Positions 16,154-23,821 of a stretch of DNA of 51,875 bases are shown piece after piece; position 1 is the stretch's first letter, and the number at the start of each line of letters is the position of its first letter. Source of the stretch: a virus; the IMG/VR virus record IMGVR_UViG_3300042444_000068, positions 1 through 51,875 of that record; one strand, written 5' to 3'. The notes below the pieces were generated by a model that was not told the origin of the DNA, did no database searches, and saw only the letters and a program-made list of their open reading frames with translations. Both the position numbers and the translations under genes were made by a program.

Positions 16154-16776
16154 ATGTCAGTTCCTCCAACGGGTTTATCAGTTTCTTCAACCTTACCACC
16201 CTCTTTAATTAGTTCAATAAATGGCTCAAAGCTTCGTTGATTCAAATAGGTGAAACTATTCTGCATGAAGCTGAGTCTGTTTGTGCCAGTCTTGACAGAG
16301 TTCTCTTTCTTCTGAAGGACGTCAAAATTCAGCGCTTCTATCATTTGAGCTGCTGTATATTCTCCCTCAAGAAGAATCTTATCAAACCTGAGTCTACATT
16401 CATCTTTGTTCTGTCTAAGACCTCTGTTTCCTGTAAACTTCTTACCCTTATGGGCAAATGTATCAGTGCCTGGATATGCTTTCCACCACTCTTCAAACTC
16501 TGTAGTGGCAGGCTTACGCTTAACAATCTTTGTTTCTTCTTTACTTTCTATAAACTTGAGGAGCTCTTTTCCTTCCGTCGTTATCTTCTCATCACTAGTG
16601 GATATGAGTCCCTTTCTAATTAAAGTTTGATAGAGCGCAGCAATCTTCATGCTTCTTTCGCAGAGAGGCTGAACATCCATCTGCAGCTCTATCAACTTTA
16701 GAAGATAAATAACGTCCAAGGAATAGCTCTTCTTAATGAGCTCTTCAAAATGGTAGGGCGTTATCTTTAAGTTCAT
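16150..16776 (-). CDS. Probable helicase loader / replication initiation protein
   Basis: 208 residues. The N-terminal 75 residues look like a winged helix (IAALYQTLIRKGLISTSDEKITTEG). A middle segment starts EFEEWWKAYPGT and runs through GLRQNKDECRLRFDKIL, then NRLSFMQNSFTYLNQ, the arrangement seen in C-terminal regions of phage replication proteins that recruit helicase. It lies three small genes upstream of the DnaB-type helicase in the same operon, which supports a loader role. The family assignment is by pattern only. Confidence 0.55.
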   Translation of the reverse strand: MNLKITPYHFEELIKKSYSLDVIYLLKLIELQMDVQPLCERSMKIAALYQTLIRKGLISTSDEKITTEGKELLKFIESKEETKIVKRKPATTEFEEWWKAYPGTDTFAHKGKKFTGNRGLRQNKDECRLRFDKILLEGEYTAAQMIEALNFDVLQKKENSVKTGTNRLSFMQNSFTYLNQRSFEPFIELIKEGGKVEETDKPVGGTDI

Positions 16777-16984
16777 CTGGTTGGGGGTGTTTTGTCTGAT
16801 AAATCACTGTAATCCGTGCAGGAAGTCTATTCTCTTCCTCTATAATTTCCTGCATGATATCTTCCTGTGTTCTAATTAGGTCAGCCTGCAAATATACGGA
16901 TTCTTTCAGGTATTCCCGCTCAAAATCTTCAGAAAAATTAGCAACTTGCCCATCCATAAAATTCCCATTCGCCTTCTTGTTCAT
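16745..16984 (-). CDS. Hypothetical protein, 79 aa
   Basis: Acidic, helical middle (LIRTQEDIMQEIIEEENR) and a C-terminal TVIYQTKHPQPDELKDNALPF. No family recognised. It overlaps the loader-like gene by 32 bases and the upstream gene by 47 bases; the Met at residue 10 would reduce the upstream overlap to 20 bases. Confidence 0.5.
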   Translation of the reverse strand: MNKKANGNFMDGQVANFSEDFEREYLKESVYLQADLIRTQEDIMQEIIEEENRLPARITVIYQTKHPQPDELKDNALPF

Positions 16985-17492
16985 TTGATGATTTTTTGTA
17001 TGTGATTTTTGCCACTAACTTGTTACCTTTATCAAGGCACTTTTCCATCACAATGTTTGTGGTGCGTTGGTGTTTTTCGGTGTAATCTCTTGCTTTCTTA
17101 ACAGCTTCACCTTTCGTAGTGCATGAAGCAATCATTTGATCTTCACTGTTGTACACTACATATTTAAGTATCCATTTCTTGGTGCCAGGTGTTACAATAT
17201 GATCCACCTGTGTCTTAATCTTGTTAGTATTAAGCTTTGGTTCTCTGATACATATGCATTCAGCACCTTGATGTTTAGTGAGCTCGTCTAAGCGCTTCTC
17301 TATGAAGTTATACTTAGGAAGGCCACTTGACATATAATTTTTAGTAGCGTCTCTAAATCCTGGTGTAGCATTAATGGCACCACTATATCCTTGTTGATGT
17401 CCATATTCATCATCAGCATCTTCTACTGCTCTTCTATATGCTTCTTCTGCAGATCTTCCTTTGCTTCTCACTGTAAATGATTGTGCTCCCAT
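16938..17492 (-). CDS. Conserved-type hypothetical protein, 184 aa
   Basis: Starts MGAQSFTVRSKGRSAEEAYR with an AVEDADDEYGH acidic helix, a start I associate with a recurring phage hypothetical family. The middle is polar; the C-terminal half has beta-type strands (KWILKYVVYNSEDQMIASC) and a basic helix. No catalytic motif seen. It follows a small membrane protein gene and overlaps the next gene by 47 bases. Confidence 0.6.
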   Translation of the reverse strand: MGAQSFTVRSKGRSAEEAYRRAVEDADDEYGHQQGYSGAINATPGFRDATKNYMSSGLPKYNFIEKRLDELTKHQGAECICIREPKLNTNKIKTQVDHIVTPGTKKWILKYVVYNSEDQMIASCTTKGEAVKKARDYTEKHQRTTNIVMEKCLDKGNKLVAKITYKKSSNEQEGEWEFYGWASC

Positions 17493-17504
17493 AAATTGTT
17501 GATT

Positions 17505-17660
17505 TTAAAATGTTTCATTTGGGTAATGATCATCATCGTGCCAACATGTAGTTGTTGGGTCATCTATTTCTTCTTTGTCTTTGATGAGAGGTGCTCTATG
17601 CATCTCATAGCATAGCCAGGCGCTAGATATTAGCGCAATAGGGATGATAATAAATAACAT
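17505..17660 (-). CDS. Small single-helix membrane protein, 51 aa
   Basis: MLFIIIPIALISSAWLCYEM is a membrane helix at the very N-terminus, followed by a polar, acidic tail with a Cys-Trp and a His-Asp-rich stretch. It starts four bases past the preceding stop, which supports it as a gene of this operon. Function unknown; it fills most of the 171-base gap between recognised genes. Confidence 0.5.
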   Translation of the reverse strand: MLFIIIPIALISSAWLCYEMHRAPLIKDKEEIDDPTTTCWHDDDHYPNETF

Positions 17661-17663
17661 GGG

Positions 17664-18095
17664 TTAGTCTTTTATGCGAAGGCCATATCCCAGATCGAAC
17701 CACTGGAATGTTTGCTCAGCCTTGCCTTTGTTGAATTTAAATACCTTCCTCAGGAGAGGAATTGCATAAGACTTAAATAGTTCGTGCTGTTTACTAGTCA
17801 TGGTCCATTGATGATACCAATCTTCTAGTTGTTGAGCTTCTTCAATAGTTTTACCAATCATATTGAGTTGATACTCAATTAAATGCGTTTGTATATTGGT
17901 TCTATTGATGGTCACCTTAGGCTGTGGAAAGAATCTGTTGAGCTTTATCTGCTCTAGGAATTCAGTTTTATCCCACACCTCAACGTGTGGACGCTCTTCA
18001 ATGAAAGACAGCTTAACAATGTCCCCTTTGATATAACTAATAAAACAAGGAGTACCAATGTAGTCCTTGAACTTGTCTCCTTTTTTGATGTTCAT
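17664..18095 (-). CDS. Hypothetical protein, 143 aa, after the DNA polymerase
   Basis: N-terminal SH3-like stretch (KKGDKFKDYIGTPCFISYIKG) and a helical C-terminal half ending FQWFDLGYGLRIKD, which looks like a substrate or partner-binding loop. No family recognised. One base separates it from the polymerase stop, so it is co-transcribed with the polymerase. Confidence 0.6.
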   Translation of the reverse strand: MNIKKGDKFKDYIGTPCFISYIKGDIVKLSFIEERPHVEVWDKTEFLEQIKLNRFFPQPKVTINRTNIQTHLIEYQLNMIGKTIEEAQQLEDWYHQWTMTSKQHELFKSYAIPLLRKVFKFNKGKAEQTFQWFDLGYGLRIKD

Positions 18096-18096
18096 A

Positions 18097-20055
18097 CTAG
18101 AATAAACTTAGTTGGTTAGGATTTACCACCACCTTGCGTTTCCTGCCTTCAGAACTAATCTTGTAGATTATTTTCTCAGCACGCTCGATGTAATAATCAT
18201 AATTGATGTTATCCAGAGGATGGTCTTTGCTCAGGTTATTGCACACTGTGGCCAGCCACTCACCAGCTTCCACTTGGGAAACAGCTGCAGCACCACTCTG
18301 ACTGTCCTCATTCTTAACCTTTAAAAGCTTTTCTCCTGTATTTGAGATGTAATAACGAATCAGCTTATTGTATATAGTCTTCTCACCTGTGGATCTATCT
18401 ATGCCTTCATAATGGAAATCCTTGCTAGCTTTCTGCCTTAGGCAGAAGTCAAAGATATTACTATGAGTCCTAATAGTAGTGTCAACAGGTATATTATGAA
18501 GAAAATATTGTTCAAGAGCCAAAGGTATAACTCTTCCTGATTTGTTCTTATGAAGCTCGAAATCCGTGAGAAAATCGCCTTTCTTCTTAACTTCTCCATC
18601 TGTTTTTATCGCAAGATAATCATTTACTGTGGAAAATACAGTCTTTTGATAGTCAGTGCGTTCTAGCTCATATTTAGTGAGCTCTGCCCACCAGGCATTA
18701 ATCTCATGCATCTTATCTATGTAACATTTCTTTATCATAATTGTTACACCGTCTGTATTAGCAGATATAACATGTATACCAGCTAGTTCATACGCCTCAA
18801 TAAGCATCATAAGACTGAGTTCACCTGTAATAGTGGTGAACATAGTGAGCTGTCTATCATAGATCCAGTTTTGCATGTCACTGCTCTTACCATAAACTGA
18901 GTTTACAGCAAGCTTTAGTGCTCCTACAATACCTTTAATCTTCTTATCCTTCTTAGCTAAAGGCTTGAGCTCCAATCGTTTCTCAAACATGGCTTGATAG
19001 CCTCTGAGAAACTCTTTACCCAAGTGTTGTGGATAGCGCCCATTATTGATGATAATGGCTGGATAGTAGGAACTTACGTCCCAGTCTATTATCTCATGCT
19101 CATCATCAGCCTCAAATATCTTTGGGCTATTCTCTGTGTGCAATCCACCCTTCATAAAGGAATAGACATTGTTGTAGAAATGTAGCTCCTCTTTAAAGTC
19201 ATCCTGCAAGCCTAGGTTCAACCTCTTAATCTTCTTGAGGAAGTCTTGTAGCTCTTTGGTTTGAAACTCTACATATGGTGCTATACAGTTCTTTACAGCA
19301 ATAGTCTTTCTGAAATACCCTTTCTTGGGAAGTTCTTTGTATTCTATTCCCTTCTCTTGACAGTAGTATTTCTTAATCATCTCATCACCTATCTTACTAT
19401 CTGAATAGTTAAGACATGGTATACCAAACTCAGCTTCAATATCTTGTCTAAGCTCAATCTGGTTGTTTCCCTTGTATAATGGATGATTAGTGTCACCAAT
19501 AGTGACTAGATAAAACTGATACGTGGCCCATACATCATTCAGACAGTATTCTGTTGTCTTAATGATATCATCGTTCGTGAATCCTACCTTATCATGAGGA
19601 ATAGGCATCTCTTCAATATTCTCAAGATCCATTTCAAACTCCAACCTCTTTAAACTAACGCGTCTATTCTTGTTGTCAAAGTGGTGTATTCTGAAAAGAT
19701 CAATCTGTTTGAGAGATAGGTCATATTCTCTGTATTCAGGGAATACATCATGATTTGCATCATCAATAACATCTGTGGCCTTCTGATGGATTCTAGCTGT
19801 AATTTCTAGACTAGAAAGCTCATGCCAGTCATGGTGACTGCGTATCACCCATTCTATCACCTGAGAGTCAAAGCGCAAGTTATTGTAGCCCACCCAATAA
19901 TAGTCTCTGTGCTGCTCTGTGAAGTTAATGAATGCATCTAAACCGTTCTGGTCTTTATTCACTCTGAACACTCTGTATGGTTCTTGAGGAATAAGACACA
20001 CGACCAAGAAATATTCTTTAAGCGTTTCTATGTCATAGATAATTACCTTGTCCAT
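18097..20055 (-). CDS. Family B DNA polymerase with C-terminal clamp-binding motif
   Basis: 652 residues. The 3'-5' exonuclease has YDIE (Asp8, Glu10), NLRFD (59-63) and YCLND (170-174). Polymerase motif A is DVSSYYP (326-332), motif B is KLAVNSVYG (381-389), and motif C reads ANTDGV (432-437), with Asn where the first Asp of DTD is usual. It is shorter than T4-type polymerases. The final residues QLSLF match the bacterial beta-clamp consensus exactly, so the enzyme probably uses the host clamp. The start overlaps the stop of the small Cys-rich gene upstream (TAATG). Confidence 0.9.
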   Translation of the reverse strand: MDKVIIYDIETLKEYFLVVCLIPQEPYRVFRVNKDQNGLDAFINFTEQHRDYYWVGYNNLRFDSQVIEWVIRSHHDWHELSSLEITARIHQKATDVIDDANHDVFPEYREYDLSLKQIDLFRIHHFDNKNRRVSLKRLEFEMDLENIEEMPIPHDKVGFTNDDIIKTTEYCLNDVWATYQFYLVTIGDTNHPLYKGNNQIELRQDIEAEFGIPCLNYSDSKIGDEMIKKYYCQEKGIEYKELPKKGYFRKTIAVKNCIAPYVEFQTKELQDFLKKIKRLNLGLQDDFKEELHFYNNVYSFMKGGLHTENSPKIFEADDEHEIIDWDVSSYYPAIIINNGRYPQHLGKEFLRGYQAMFEKRLELKPLAKKDKKIKGIVGALKLAVNSVYGKSSDMQNWIYDRQLTMFTTITGELSLMMLIEAYELAGIHVISANTDGVTIMIKKCYIDKMHEINAWWAELTKYELERTDYQKTVFSTVNDYLAIKTDGEVKKKGDFLTDFELHKNKSGRVIPLALEQYFLHNIPVDTTIRTHSNIFDFCLRQKASKDFHYEGIDRSTGEKTIYNKLIRYYISNTGEKLLKVKNEDSQSGAAAVSQVEAGEWLATVCNNLSKDHPLDNINYDYYIERAEKIIYKISSEGRKRKVVVNPNQLSLF

Positions 20056-20216
20056 TAGTCATCTGTTTTCCAATAGTGAGTGCATTCTTTCTTCTCATCA
20101 TCATATGGAGGATTCACGAAGTAGGATTGTCTGTATTCATTAGGAACGGCTGTATATCTATAACAGGTTTCCTTCAGAGGACAATCTTTGCCTTCGCACA
20201 TTGTTATGTCTGGCAT
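20055..20216 (-). CDS. Small Cys-rich protein, 53 aa
   Basis: Starts MPDITMCEGKDCPLKETCYR, with Cys spaced C-x4-C-x5-C and a further Cys near the end, followed by RQSYFVNPPYDDE. The pattern suggests a small zinc- or iron-binding protein, and I recognise it as a recurring small phage ORF without known function. The stop codon overlaps the polymerase start by one base, so the pair is coupled; a link to replication is inferred from that. Confidence 0.65.
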   Translation of the reverse strand: MPDITMCEGKDCPLKETCYRYTAVPNEYRQSYFVNPPYDDEKKECTHYWKTDD

Positions 20217-20217
20217 A

Positions 20218-20529
20218 TTATTTCTTTTTAACAGCTTTCTTTCTAGTCTTTACAAATGGCTCTTTGCTTTTAACCCCGTCCATTTGTTTTGGATTACTTT
20301 TCTTTTTTGCAGCCTTTTTCTCTTTCATCTCATGTTCAGTGATAATCAGCTGAATGGCTATTGCCATCATCTCACGAAATTTATTATCCTCATGATTAGT
20401 ATCCATTAAACAAGCAAGAGCTGCTGTCATTTCATTCATATCACCCTTTGTCTTCACTGTACACTGTTCCTTATTATTACATATAATAGTGAGGCGTGCT
20501 GTTTCTTTTACATCTTTTTTTTCTGGCAT
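20218..20529 (-). CDS. Lys-rich hypothetical protein, 103 aa
   Basis: The chosen start is MPEKKDVKE at 20529; the frame is open to 20553 but that lies in a terminator hairpin. The first two thirds are helical with AALACLMDTNHEDNKFREMM; the last third is strongly basic (many Lys with Pro and Gln), as in nucleic-acid-binding tails. No family recognised. It ends one base before the next start. Confidence 0.6.
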   Translation of the reverse strand: MPEKKDVKETARLTIICNNKEQCTVKTKGDMNEMTAALACLMDTNHEDNKFREMMAIAIQLIITEHEMKEKKAAKKKSNPKQMDGVKSKEPFVKTRKKAVKKK

Positions 20530-20544
20530 TTGATTAATTTTAAA

Positions 20545-20573
20545 GAGGCCCACCCCTGATGTGAGGTGGGCTC
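20545..20573 (-). terminator. Hairpin terminator after 69-aa gene
   Basis: GAGCCCACC pairs with GGTGGGCCTC around a short loop with one bulged base; TTTAAAATT follows on the minus strand. It lies four bases past the stop of the 20,578-20,787 gene. Confidence 0.65.
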
Positions 20574-20577
20574 AAAT

Positions 20578-20787
20578 TTACTTAAATTTACGCAAGCGAA
20601 CAACTTTTTTGTAATCATCCGAAGGACAATAATACATCTTGTTATTCTCTAAGATTAACCTATCAGTTTTCTTACGCCTGAATATGGCTTCTATGAGTTT
20701 GTTGACATTTGGATTGTCACAATCATCAGAATAAACTAATGGTCTTATTGGGCTCCATGAGGAGCGGTAAACGAGGGTTGCTGCCAT
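20578..20787 (-). CDS. Hypothetical protein, 69 aa
   Basis: Basic, small soluble protein (C-terminal KKVVRLRKFK, inner FRRKKTDR). No family recognised. The leader carries ATAAAGCA 10 bases before the ATG, a looser version of the start motif found elsewhere. It ends at a hairpin. Confidence 0.55.
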   Translation of the reverse strand: MAATLVYRSSWSPIRPLVYSDDCDNPNVNKLIEAIFRRKKTDRLILENNKMYYCPSDDYKKVVRLRKFK

Positions 20788-20809
20788 AGTGTGTATGCTT
20801 TATATGTGA

Positions 20810-21100
20810 TTAGAAATAAATACGAATATGGTCATTGTACATCACCACTTTCTTACCCATCACCTGTGTAGGAGGTGCAGGAGTGTTCTCTATTTTTGTT
20901 CTACGTTGCTTTGGACCAGCCCAATCAGCAATCTTTTTTGTGCGTTTAGCCACACTGTACAATTTACTACGTAACTTATTCTCTGTTACATTGTACGTTG
21001 GAGCTAATCTTTCTGCTAGCATTGTAATAGGTTCTCCTGTACGAATCACCTCTTTCATTTCTTTGATTTGTGCTTCTGTGAAGATTGTTTTCCTTGACAT
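20810..21100 (-). CDS. Small DNA-binding-like protein, 96 aa
   Basis: The N-terminal 60 residues (FTEAQIKEMKEVIRTGEPIT then LAERLAPTYNVTENKLRSKL) suggest a helix-turn-helix, and the middle is basic (KRTKKIADWAGPKQRRTK). A regulatory role is inferred, not shown. The ATG is preceded by TTAAAGCAC, the recurrent start motif. Confidence 0.5.
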   Translation of the reverse strand: MSRKTIFTEAQIKEMKEVIRTGEPITMLAERLAPTYNVTENKLRSKLYSVAKRTKKIADWAGPKQRRTKIENTPAPPTQVMGKKVVMYNDHIRIYF

Positions 21101-21130
21101 GTGCTTTAATTTTTATTTTGATTTAATTGG

Positions 21131-21589
21131 TTACCAGATTTCAAACCCTTCGCATGTACGAAGGAAGCTTATAAATTCTTTAATGTGATCTAATGATGCA
21201 GAATGAGTTGAATAAGCAATTGTGCCATCCTTCATAACAACAGCACCTGATAGCACTGTTCCAATAGGATAGGTTTTGTTAAGTTCTTCCTCTTCATAAA
21301 GAAATCTACCATCAGCAGTAGACCAAGAACCTAAACACAAAAAGATTCTATCATTCTCCTCTGTGAGCTCTGTATTCTTTAAATGAGCTTCTAATGCATC
21401 AGCTAGTTTATTGCAATCCTCTTGCGTTTCTAAGCCTCTGCCATCATTTGATCCCCAATACTGTGTATTGAAATTGAGACCATTACTATCAATAACAGTT
21501 TCACATAGAGCATGTATTGGCCTCCAAGACCAACAATTAGCTCTGAAATAGGCATCAGGATTACCTTTGCCACATACATCCATTCCCAT
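21131..21589 (-). CDS. Conserved-type hypothetical protein, 152 aa
   Basis: Begins MGMDVCGKGNPDAYFRANCW followed by SWRPIHALCE. This MGMDV...NP...YFR...W-x-WRP start is one I associate with a hypothetical protein family of phages and bacteria. The C-terminal half has a helix rich in Glu and a beta segment (GTVLSGAVVMKDGTIAYSTHS). Role unknown. Confidence 0.65.
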   Translation of the reverse strand: MGMDVCGKGNPDAYFRANCWSWRPIHALCETVIDSNGLNFNTQYWGSNDGRGLETQEDCNKLADALEAHLKNTELTEENDRIFLCLGSWSTADGRFLYEEEELNKTYPIGTVLSGAVVMKDGTIAYSTHSASLDHIKEFISFLRTCEGFEIW

Positions 21590-21590
21590 A

Positions 21591-21788
21591 TTAATGCGTT
21601 TTGTTTAATGAATTCATTGTCCAGTTTTCCATCATTTGGTTTGCTTTCACAATACCATCTCTGTTTACATACAACCTACCAACGTTAAGCTGGTGCATCC
21701 AAGATTGAAATTTAGGATCTTGTTGTGTGATTTCTCGTTCTTGCTCGATTTCTTGTAATCGTTCGTAAGAAATGTTTTCTAGTACCAT
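21591..21788 (-). CDS. Small helical protein, 65 aa
   Basis: The frame is open to 21863, but the ATG at 21788 begins right at the end of the preceding gene, giving no overlap, and the extension looks non-coding. The chain is acidic and helical (SYERLQEIEQEREITQQD) with a conserved-looking SWMHQLNVGRLYVNRDG. No family recognised. Confidence 0.5.
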   Translation of the reverse strand: MVLENISYERLQEIEQEREITQQDPKFQSWMHQLNVGRLYVNRDGIVKANQMMENWTMNSLNKTH

Positions 21789-21789
21789 G

Positions 21790-22095
21790 TTATTCAGTTT
21801 CGTTAGAAATAATATCATTATACATAGAAGCTTCCTTTGGATAGCGCTTAGCAAATAGCTCAAATGCCACTTTAAAGCGGTTTAATTCTATCTGACAAGG
21901 ATAGTTCTCTGTTTCTAATGAATCTGCTAAATTAATAAGAGAATCAATGATTTTCCCTCTTTGAATGTCACCACCTGTGTAAAACTCAATTTTAGGTTCA
22001 TTTCGTAGCTTAGCTAGTTCTCTTTGTTGGAAATAACAAATAATAAGGAGTGCAAATGCTGCACCCATAGCAACGTGACCCTGATTAATTTTCAT
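21790..22095 (-). CDS. Membrane-anchored protein, 101 aa (possible inner-membrane spanin)
   Basis: Residues 7-23 (HVAMGAAFALLIICYFQ) form one membrane helix, and the rest is a soluble, helical domain. N-terminal anchor plus periplasmic helix is the shape of an i-spanin, but such small proteins have many roles, so this is a weak suggestion. The start has the motif TTAAAGCAT-ATG. No matching o-spanin pair is certain; a lipoprotein gene lies at 24,473. Confidence 0.6.
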   Translation of the reverse strand: MKINQGHVAMGAAFALLIICYFQQRELAKLRNEPKIEFYTGGDIQRGKIIDSLINLADSLETENYPCQIELNRFKVAFELFAKRYPKEASMYNDIISNETE

Positions 22096-22100
22096 ATGCT

Positions 22101-22214
22101 TTAATTTAAGAAGTCTTCACCCTTGTAATCAGGATGATTTGTGTTCATATAGTCTATTCCTCTAATCCATAGGATGGATAAGACCACTGCTACACTAATA
22201 GATATTATAATTGC
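22101..22214 (-). CDS. Tiny membrane protein, 37 aa
   Basis: MAIIISISVAVVLSILWIRG gives one membrane helix; the tail is short and polar. In-frame ATGs at 22235 and 22292 are possible, but the one at 22214 follows AACATT-AT and avoids deep overlap with the 198-residue gene ending at 22228. Function unknown. Confidence 0.5.
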   Translation of the reverse strand, partial: AIIISISVAVVLSILWIRGIDYMNTNHPDYKGEDFLN

Positions 22215-22227
22215 CATATAATGTTGT

Positions 22228-22824
22228 TTAACTGTCATCATCCTCATCACCTTCATCCTCTTCTTCAACAGGATAGATTTCACCATCTCCATTGCATATA
22301 AGACATGCTACATCTGGTGTATCACCATATCCTGACCCATTACACGCACCACATAACCAAGGACCTTCATCATCATCTTCCTCTTCATCATCCTCATCAT
22401 CGTACAGTCCAGGTAGGCACATGGTTATCTTGTCAGCATATAAAATAGGATTTAACTCTTCCTCATGGGCAAAGTCCCACTCATCTATCTCTACATCCAC
22501 ATACCCATCAAATTCTGTGAGGATAAAATTAACATCAGCGAGCTCTATATCTCTGAGTTCATCAATATGATCACCCTCATCCCACCACCCAATCTCGTGT
22601 GGTTCTGCTACCACCTGCTCATCATATATTAAATATGGCTCAACAGGTGCACCATTCTTGACAACAAACTCTTCTAATGTCTCACGAGGATGTTTGTCAA
22701 TCGCCCACACCTCTGAATATTCTTTTCTAGTACCTGGATTTATCTTGGTGATAAACCACATACCAATTTCAAGCTGCTTAGGCATATAGCTCTTAAGCAC
22801 AAGTTCCACTGTGTAGTACATCAT
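22228..22824 (-). CDS. Acidic protein with DnaJ-type zinc motif, 198 aa
   Basis: Strongly acidic, especially in the final third (runs of Asp/Glu). Near residue 156 it has CGACNGSG and a second CLICNGDG pair, the CxxCxGxG zinc pattern of DnaJ. A similar insert exists in the rIIB-like protein of this phage. The N-terminal part is mixed alpha/beta with KPxMWF-type aromatics. No enzyme family recognised; the zinc pattern suggests protein or nucleic-acid contacts. Confidence 0.65.
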   Translation of the reverse strand: MMYYTVELVLKSYMPKQLEIGMWFITKINPGTRKEYSEVWAIDKHPRETLEEFVVKNGAPVEPYLIYDEQVVAEPHEIGWWDEGDHIDELRDIELADVNFILTEFDGYVDVEIDEWDFAHEEELNPILYADKITMCLPGLYDDEDDEEEDDDEGPWLCGACNGSGYGDTPDVACLICNGDGEIYPVEEEDEGDEDDDS

Positions 22825-23039
22825 TTCTTATTTTCTAAGTATTTCTTAATATCAGCCTCTTTGAATGTGCGTTTCTGTGGACTAGCAGCACCCATTGGAT
22901 CTTGTGTATTATCTACACGAACACAACTGTATATACCTTGTCCAAGATCAGCCACCACCTTCCAGCTCTGATATAAAGAGCCACCAGATGTACCAGCTTC
23001 ATACCTCTCAATGTGCTTTCTAAAAGTTGTTCCCACCAT
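22821..23039 (-). CDS. Hypothetical protein, 72 aa
   Basis: Small protein with a basic N-terminus (TTFRKHIERYE), a beta segment (WKVVADLGQGIYSCVRVDN) and a Lys-rich C-terminal helix. No family recognised. It overlaps the next gene's start by 4 bases. Confidence 0.55.
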   Translation of the reverse strand: MVGTTFRKHIERYEAGTSGGSLYQSWKVVADLGQGIYSCVRVDNTQDPMGAASPQKRTFKEADIKKYLENKK

Positions 23040-23040
23040 A

Positions 23041-23274
23041 TTATTGTTTTTTATATGTTTCGTTGTAGTATTTTTCTGCGTATTCTTTTTTCTTAAACTC
23101 TGCTACTATGTGATCAAAACCATCTATGTGTGATTGCATTATCTGCTCTTTCTCCATTTCTCTTGCATCCTCAATGATGATGTCAAAGCTTTCCCAGTCT
23201 AATAATAGGTGAGAACGTTCACCGAACTTCTCCATCTCCCTTTTTATCCAATCTATTGTTGTCTCTTTTGCCAT
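23041..23274 (-). CDS. Small protein with C-terminal YYNETY motif
   Basis: 77 residues, charged and helical. MEKEQIMQSHIDGFDH and the end EKYYNETYKKQ mirror features of the 15,729-15,938 protein, suggesting a duplicated small family. It is the last leftward gene before the repeat-rich gap. Confidence 0.65.
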   Translation of the reverse strand: MAKETTIDWIKREMEKFGERSHLLLDWESFDIIIEDAREMEKEQIMQSHIDGFDHIVAEFKKKEYAEKYYNETYKKQ

Positions 23275-23380
23275 AACTAATTGATTTATAATATGTTGTG
23301 TTAATAATCTGCATGAATTTTACCAAAAACTTCATGCACTGCTTCCGTGTTTGGACGTGTTTTAGTTCCTGATTTGGCCG

Positions 23381-23585
23381 TTTATCGCTCATTTATGCCT
23401 TACCAAAACCCATTTATCGCTCACATATGAGCTATAATGTCCTTTATAACGGACAAAAATGAGCTATAATGTGCATTTTAACGGACATTATACGTTTTTA
23501 CATGCAAATAAGCAATATATTTCTCTTTTGTATGTTTTGGCGTATAAAATTACAACGAAAACATCTAAATGAGCAATATATTTCC
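23381..23585. repeat. Cluster of iteron-like ATGAGCNATA repeats
   Basis: Copies at 23381-23392 and 23413-23423 (reverse: TTTATCGCTCA), 23427-23440 and 23459-23472 (ATGAGCTATAATGT), 23506-23523 and 23567-23585 (A-rich, (A/G)AGCAATATATTTC). The pair at 23413-23440 forms an imperfect palindrome. ACGGACA follows the two ATGAGCTATAATGT copies, giving a direct repeat of about 30 bases. Confidence 0.75.
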
Positions 23586-23598
23586 AATTTACGTACAT

Positions 23599-23633
23599 AA
23601 AAAAAGGAACAGTCCATATTTCAGGACTGCTCC
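23599..23633 (-). terminator. Rho-independent terminator, leftward
   Basis: 10-base stem GGAACAGTCC / GGACTGCTCC (one mismatch) with an 8-base loop, followed by seven T on the minus strand. It ends the short transcript from the 23,644 gene before the repeat region. Confidence 0.8.
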
Positions 23634-23643
23634 AGAGCTACAA

Positions 23644-23790
23644 CTAGTAACCCAACCCTTCGAGTTCATATGCACTAGCCTCAACGATAACAAGACCGTG
23701 AGACACTGTGTACATAAATATGATTTGCATGTGATTGGCAAGCTTTTGAAATAGCTTGAACTCTGTGGGCGTGAATGTTAATCTTTTCAT
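23644..23790 (-). CDS. Small hypothetical protein, 48 aa
   Basis: Starts MKRLTFTPTEFKLFQKLANH, with a C-terminal hydrophobic stretch (GLVIVEASAYELEGLGY). It is bounded by a strong terminator 11 bases past its stop. The leader AATACAAATC just before the ATG is shared with the next gene to the right, so both probably use the same translation signal. Function unknown. Confidence 0.55.
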   Translation of the reverse strand: MKRLTFTPTEFKLFQKLANHMQIIFMYTVSHGLVIVEASAYELEGLGY

Positions 23791-23821
23791 TTGATTTGTA
23801 TTGAAGGGATGAATAAACTAT

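Larger units (their letters stand above)
23275..23643. other. Gene-free, repeat-rich region (candidate origin or control region)
   Basis: No convincing gene on either strand. It contains at least six copies, in both orientations, of a motif based on ATGAGC(A/T/G)ATA, two larger direct repeats, an imperfect palindrome, and a terminator hairpin. The AT-rich, iteron-like make-up inside an otherwise packed phage arm suggests an origin of replication or a regulatory region; there is no direct evidence for either. Confidence 0.55.

Noticed and set aside
18450-18457. TATCTTTG on the minus strand inside the polymerase gene
   Set aside because: A -7 match only; no TTTG at the 20-21 base spacing.
19116-19124. 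TATCTTTG on the plus strand inside the polymerase gene
   Set aside because: No -33 element and no rightward gene to serve.
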